A DNA stretch of 16,680 nucleotides from the NCBI GenBank assembly GCA_036518955.1, contig DATDMG010000059.1, positions 1-16,680 of the forward strand, in the 5' to 3' direction. Numbering within the stretch: position 1 is the first letter of the stretch; the number at the start of each line of letters is the position of its first letter. A program made the translations under genes and the position numbers. The notes beneath the pieces are model-generated. The model had not been told where the DNA came from and searched no databases. It saw nothing but the letters and a program-made list of their open reading frames with translations. Source of the DNA: DATDMG01 sp036518955 (GTDB lineage: Bacteria > Actinomycetota > Actinomycetes > Actinomycetales > Kineosporiaceae). Positions 14,291 to 16,680 of the stretch are shown piece by piece.

Positions 14291-15277
14291 TCAGAACAGG
14301 ACGCGCGCCAACGCGGTGCGCCCCGCCGCCACCCGCGGGTCACCCGGTCCGACGAGATCGAACAGCTCCACCAGCCGGGCGCGGGTGCGTTCCCGATCCG
14401 GCCCGGACGTGACCCGGACCGTCTCGATCAGCCGGCCGAAGGCGTCGTCGACGTGACCGGCGAGCAGGTCGAGGTCCGCGACGAGGAGCTGGGCGTCGAC
14501 GTCCTGCGGGTCTCTCGCCGCAGCGGCCCGGGCCTGCGCCACGTCGACGCCCTGGGCCCGCTCCAGCAGCCGCACCTGGGCCAGTCCCAGACGGGCCTCC
14601 TGGTCGGCCGGGTTCTGCTTCAGCGCGGCCTCGAAGGCGGCGACCGCGCCGGGCAGGTCCCCCTCGTCGACAGCGTGGTACGCCGCCTGGAGCTCCGGCG
14701 GCAGCTCCGGCTCGTCGACCACCGCCGCCTCGGCGCCGCCGCCGGCCTCGACCCGGCCGTCGACACCGTTGGCGGCGGCCACCCGCAACAGCTCGGTCAG
14801 CACGGCGCGGATCTGAGCCTCCGGCTGCGCGCCCTGGAACAGCGGCACCGGTTGACCCTTCAGAACGGCGAACACCGCCGGGATGGACTGCACCTGGAAC
14901 GCCTGGCCGAGCTGCGGGTTGGCGTCCACGTCGATCTTCGCCAGCAAAAAGGCGCCCTGGTACTCGGCGGCGAGCCGTTCCAGGACGGGCGACAGCTGCT
15001 TGCACGGCTGGCACCATTCGGCCCAGAAGTCGACGACGACCGGCACGGTACGGGACTGCTCGATGACCTCCGTCATGAAGGTCGCGTCGGTGACGTCGAT
15101 CACGAGCCCCGGGGCCGCCCCCGGGGTCGCTGATCCGGCCGTGGCGGGCGCGCCCGCGGCAGCGCGGGTCGAGGCGCCGTTGGCTGGGGCGGGACGACGG
15201 GCGGCCAGGGCGCTCAGGTCGACGGCACCCCGCAGATCGATGGCCGGACGTTGCGGCCTGCCGGGCTGGTTGCTCAT
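14291..15277 (-). CDS. Thioredoxin-TPR fusion protein (CnoX/YbbN-like)
   Basis: The 328-residue product has an Ala/Pro-rich tail (1-55), a thioredoxin domain (about 57-165) with active site WAEWCQPCKQL (Cys89, Cys92) and the cis-Pro loop SIPAVF (Pro133), then an acidic linker and a TPR-type helical domain (about 190-328; GDLPGAVAAFEAALKQNPAD at 207-226). This is the architecture of CnoX/YbbN, a holdase and redox co-chaperone in E. coli. Unlike the E. coli protein, this one keeps the full CxxC pair, so it should be redox-active in the cytoplasm. ATG 15277 was chosen over ATG 15295 because AAGGG lies about 8 bases upstream and the six extra residues are not conserved-looking. In Mycobacterium tuberculosis a homologous gene (Rv1324) also lies close to glgB (Rv1326c), so the association with glgB here may be an old one. 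Confidence 0.92.
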   Translation of the reverse strand: MSNQPGRPQRPAIDLRGAVDLSALAARRPAPANGASTRAAAGAPATAGSATPGAAPGLVIDVTDATFMTEVIEQSRTVPVVVDFWAEWCQPCKQLSPVLERLAAEYQGAFLLAKIDVDANPQLGQAFQVQSIPAVFAVLKGQPVPLFQGAQPEAQIRAVLTELLRVAAANGVDGRVEAGGGAEAAVVDEPELPPELQAAYHAVDEGDLPGAVAAFEAALKQNPADQEARLGLAQVRLLERAQGVDVAQARAAAARDPQDVDAQLLVADLDLLAGHVDDAFGRLIETVRVTSGPDRERTRARLVELFDLVGPGDPRVAAGRTALARVLF

Positions 15278-15404
15278 GCCCAAACCCTTGCACATCCTGC
15301 GGCACCCGACGCACGCGGCGGCCAGGCGGGGGCATCAACCCCGGTGCGGGTCCGGCCGGCCGGGCTCCGGCCCCGGTGCGGGCCCGGCGCCCGGCAGGTG
15401 CCGC
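15278..15404. promoter_or_regulatory. Spacer between lipoprotein and thioredoxin-TPR genes with a 17-bp direct repeat
   Basis: ccccggtgcgggtccgg at 15339-15355 recurs with one change at 15371-15387. Between and overlapping them a GC-rich stem forms (CCGGG 15360-15364 with CCCGG 15372-15376). The stem may weakly terminate the lipoprotein transcript. A promoter for the thioredoxin-TPR gene may lie toward 15278-15330, but no clear elements are visible. Confidence 0.4.
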
Positions 15405-16412
15405 TCAACTGCCGGTCGCCGAGACGTCGGACCGGCTGGCCGCGACCAGGGAGATCTTGTCCACGGCGCCGGCCTTCGGCACGTGCAGGGCCACCACCTC
15501 GACGGATCGACGCTCCAGGCTCGTGCTCACGGCGGCCCGGCCGGCCAGCGCCGCGAGTTCGGCGTCCAACGTCACCGAGCCCCTGCCCGGGGTCACCGTG
15601 GCGGCGTACCGCTGGTCCAGTCGGGCGATCACGAGCGCACCGCCGTCCCGGGTGGCGATCGCCAGCGGTGCCTGGGATGCCACGGCGTGGGTGGACACGA
15701 CCTCGCCGATTCCGATCGACTCGAACGCCTTGCGGTCCGCCCCCAGCTGGTTGGTGAGCTCGGCGCGAAAGGCGTCGTCGGTGAACTGCCCGTGGTAGGC
15801 GCTGGTGTCACCCCGGTTGAGCAGGTCGGCGTACCGCGCCACCGCGTCCGCGGGTGAGCACACCAGACCGGTCGCGGTGGGTGCGAGCGTCGGGGCGCCG
15901 ACGGTCGCCGAGGCCAACTCCGGCAGGGTGGCTCCGGGCAACAGGTTGAGCAGGCCCCACAACCCGTAGGGGCTGCGCGGGTCGGCCGACCGCAGCACCG
16001 CGACGAGCGGTGTCCGGGACGCCGGGGACGACCCGGCGGCCAGGAACCACCGCGGCCAGGGGCCGGCCAGGGTGAGCACCAGTCGCGGCGTGCCCGGGGA
16101 CGGCGGCACGCTCGGCGCCTCCCGGAGCGTCGCCTGGACCGCGATCGCGGCACTGAAGGCGTCCCGCGCCGGGCCGACGGCGCGCCCGCCGAACTGGGCC
16201 GCGTCCCTGGCCTGGACGGCGCGGACGACGGTGGCGCCGACCGTGTCGAGGATCTGCAGCGCCTGCGGAGGCGTGACGGCGGTGTGCGCGGGCCCGGGGT
16301 CCGGGTCGGACGGGACGCGGGTGTCACCGCAGCCCGCGGCCAGGAGCACGGCGAGCATGCCCGCTGCCACCGGTCCCCGACGGATCGACCACCGGGACGC
16401 CAAGCCCGTCAC
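15405..16412 (-). CDS. Lipoprotein of unknown function
   Basis: The 335-residue product begins with a lipoprotein signal: basic start, hydrophobic VAAGMLAVLLAA, lipobox LAAGC with Cys28, then an Asp/Pro-rich spacer. It should be lipid-anchored outside the membrane. The mature part has two halves. The first, about 50-185, contains ALQILDTVGATVVRAVQARD and a strand-rich LVLTLAGPWPRWFLAAG. The second, about 200-325, has ADAVARYADLLNRGD (a helix typical of NTF2-like folds) and LVIARLDQRYAATVTPG. No enzyme motif is seen and I do not recognise the family. The GTG at 16412 is strongly supported by GGAGG seven bases upstream and by the signal peptide; the open frame upstream to 16580 is Arg-rich shadow sequence. 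The start overlaps the stop of the preceding gene by four bases (GTGA), so translation is coupled. Confidence 0.85.
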   Translation of the reverse strand: MTGLASRWSIRRGPVAAGMLAVLLAAGCGDTRVPSDPDPGPAHTAVTPPQALQILDTVGATVVRAVQARDAAQFGGRAVGPARDAFSAAIAVQATLREAPSVPPSPGTPRLVLTLAGPWPRWFLAAGSSPASRTPLVAVLRSADPRSPYGLWGLLNLLPGATLPELASATVGAPTLAPTATGLVCSPADAVARYADLLNRGDTSAYHGQFTDDAFRAELTNQLGADRKAFESIGIGEVVSTHAVASQAPLAIATRDGGALVIARLDQRYAATVTPGRGSVTLDAELAALAGRAAVSTSLERRSVEVVALHVPKAGAVDKISLVAASRSDVSATGS

Positions 16413-16680
16413 GCGTCGTCCTCCTCGATGCCTCGACCGCGACGCCGGAACGGCTGGATCACGATCTCGTCCTCGCCGTCGTCCGGGCCGGCGTCGGCCC
16501 GGGTGCCCGCACGCGCGTACCGGCCCGGCGCGGCGTCGGCGCCGACCCGGCGGCGCGGGGCCGCCCCGTCCCGGGGCCACTCGCTCGATCCGCCGCGAGC
16601 GCGGGCGCCGAGCGGGGCAGGTTCCGCGGCGCTGGTGGGCGGCTCCTGGCCGGCGGTCGTCGCGGGACCGTCGTCGTCCG
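16409..16680 (-). CDS. C-terminal end of an unidentified protein (cut by window edge)
   Basis: A minus-strand frame is open from the right edge to TGA at 16409-16411 and gives 89 residues. They are disordered in character (Pro/Ala/Asp/Arg-rich), ending DEIVIQPFRRRGRGIEEDDA. The G/C content at third positions is very high and the stop overlaps the next gene's GTG as GTGA, both signs of a genuine gene in an operon with the lipoprotein. The domain-bearing part lies outside the window, so no function is assigned. Confidence 0.7.
   Translation of the reverse strand, partial: DDDGPATTAGQEPPTSAAEPAPLGARARGGSSEWPRDGAAPRRRVGADAAPGRYARAGTRADAGPDDGEDEIVIQPFRRRGRGIEEDDA

Noticed and set aside
14092..14343. 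Minus-strand open frame after the thioredoxin-TPR gene
   Set aside because: It overlaps the real gene's end, is Arg/Pro/Gly-rich, and lacks a start site.

Overview
The window is chromosomal DNA of a very GC-rich actinomycete. Evidence for this is the near-saturated G/C at third codon positions, an Lsr2 nucleoid protein, an actinobacterial-type GlgB, a thioredoxin-TPR protein, and many GTG starts plus one TTG start. The genus cannot be fixed from sequence alone. I see no phage, transposon, CRISPR, rRNA or tRNA. Fourteen protein genes are supported, one of them cut by the right edge.

Left part (1-3042): a small hairpin terminator reads in from the left. lsr2 (minus) and a serpin-family lipoprotein (plus) then diverge from a roughly 500-base spacer. 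The serpin converges on an HD-domain hydrolase gene (minus).

Middle-left (3172-8056, all minus): a cell-envelope or exopolysaccharide cluster. In transcription order it encodes a small secreted His-rich protein, a membrane-anchored DUF4012 protein, a polyprenyl-phosphate sugar-1-phosphate transferase (the enzyme that starts glycan assembly on a lipid carrier), and a short repeat-containing exported or membrane protein whose reading frame is doubtful. No flippase, polymerase or other glycosyltransferase is present in the window.

Middle (8057-8466): an unusually AT-rich divergent regulatory region lies between that cluster and glgB. It carries a near-consensus CRP-type (cAMP receptor) palindrome at 8219-8234, which suggests carbon-status control of glycogen branching, of the envelope cluster, or of both.

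Middle-right (8467-12927): glgB (plus) overlaps tail-to-tail with a minus-strand protein built of a strict 12-residue repeat solenoid. That gene is divergent from an uncharacterised TPR-like gene with a TTG start.

Right part (12959-16680, all minus): a Tat-exported GH26-like glycosidase, a thioredoxin-TPR (CnoX/YbbN-like) protein, a lipoprotein, and the C-terminal end of a gene translationally coupled to the lipoprotein. The main themes are envelope polysaccharide, storage glycan and exported proteins. Most genes are recognisable housekeeping or accessory families. The least explained parts are the repeat protein at 3172-3720, the solenoid/TPR gene pair and the 8.2 kb regulatory region.
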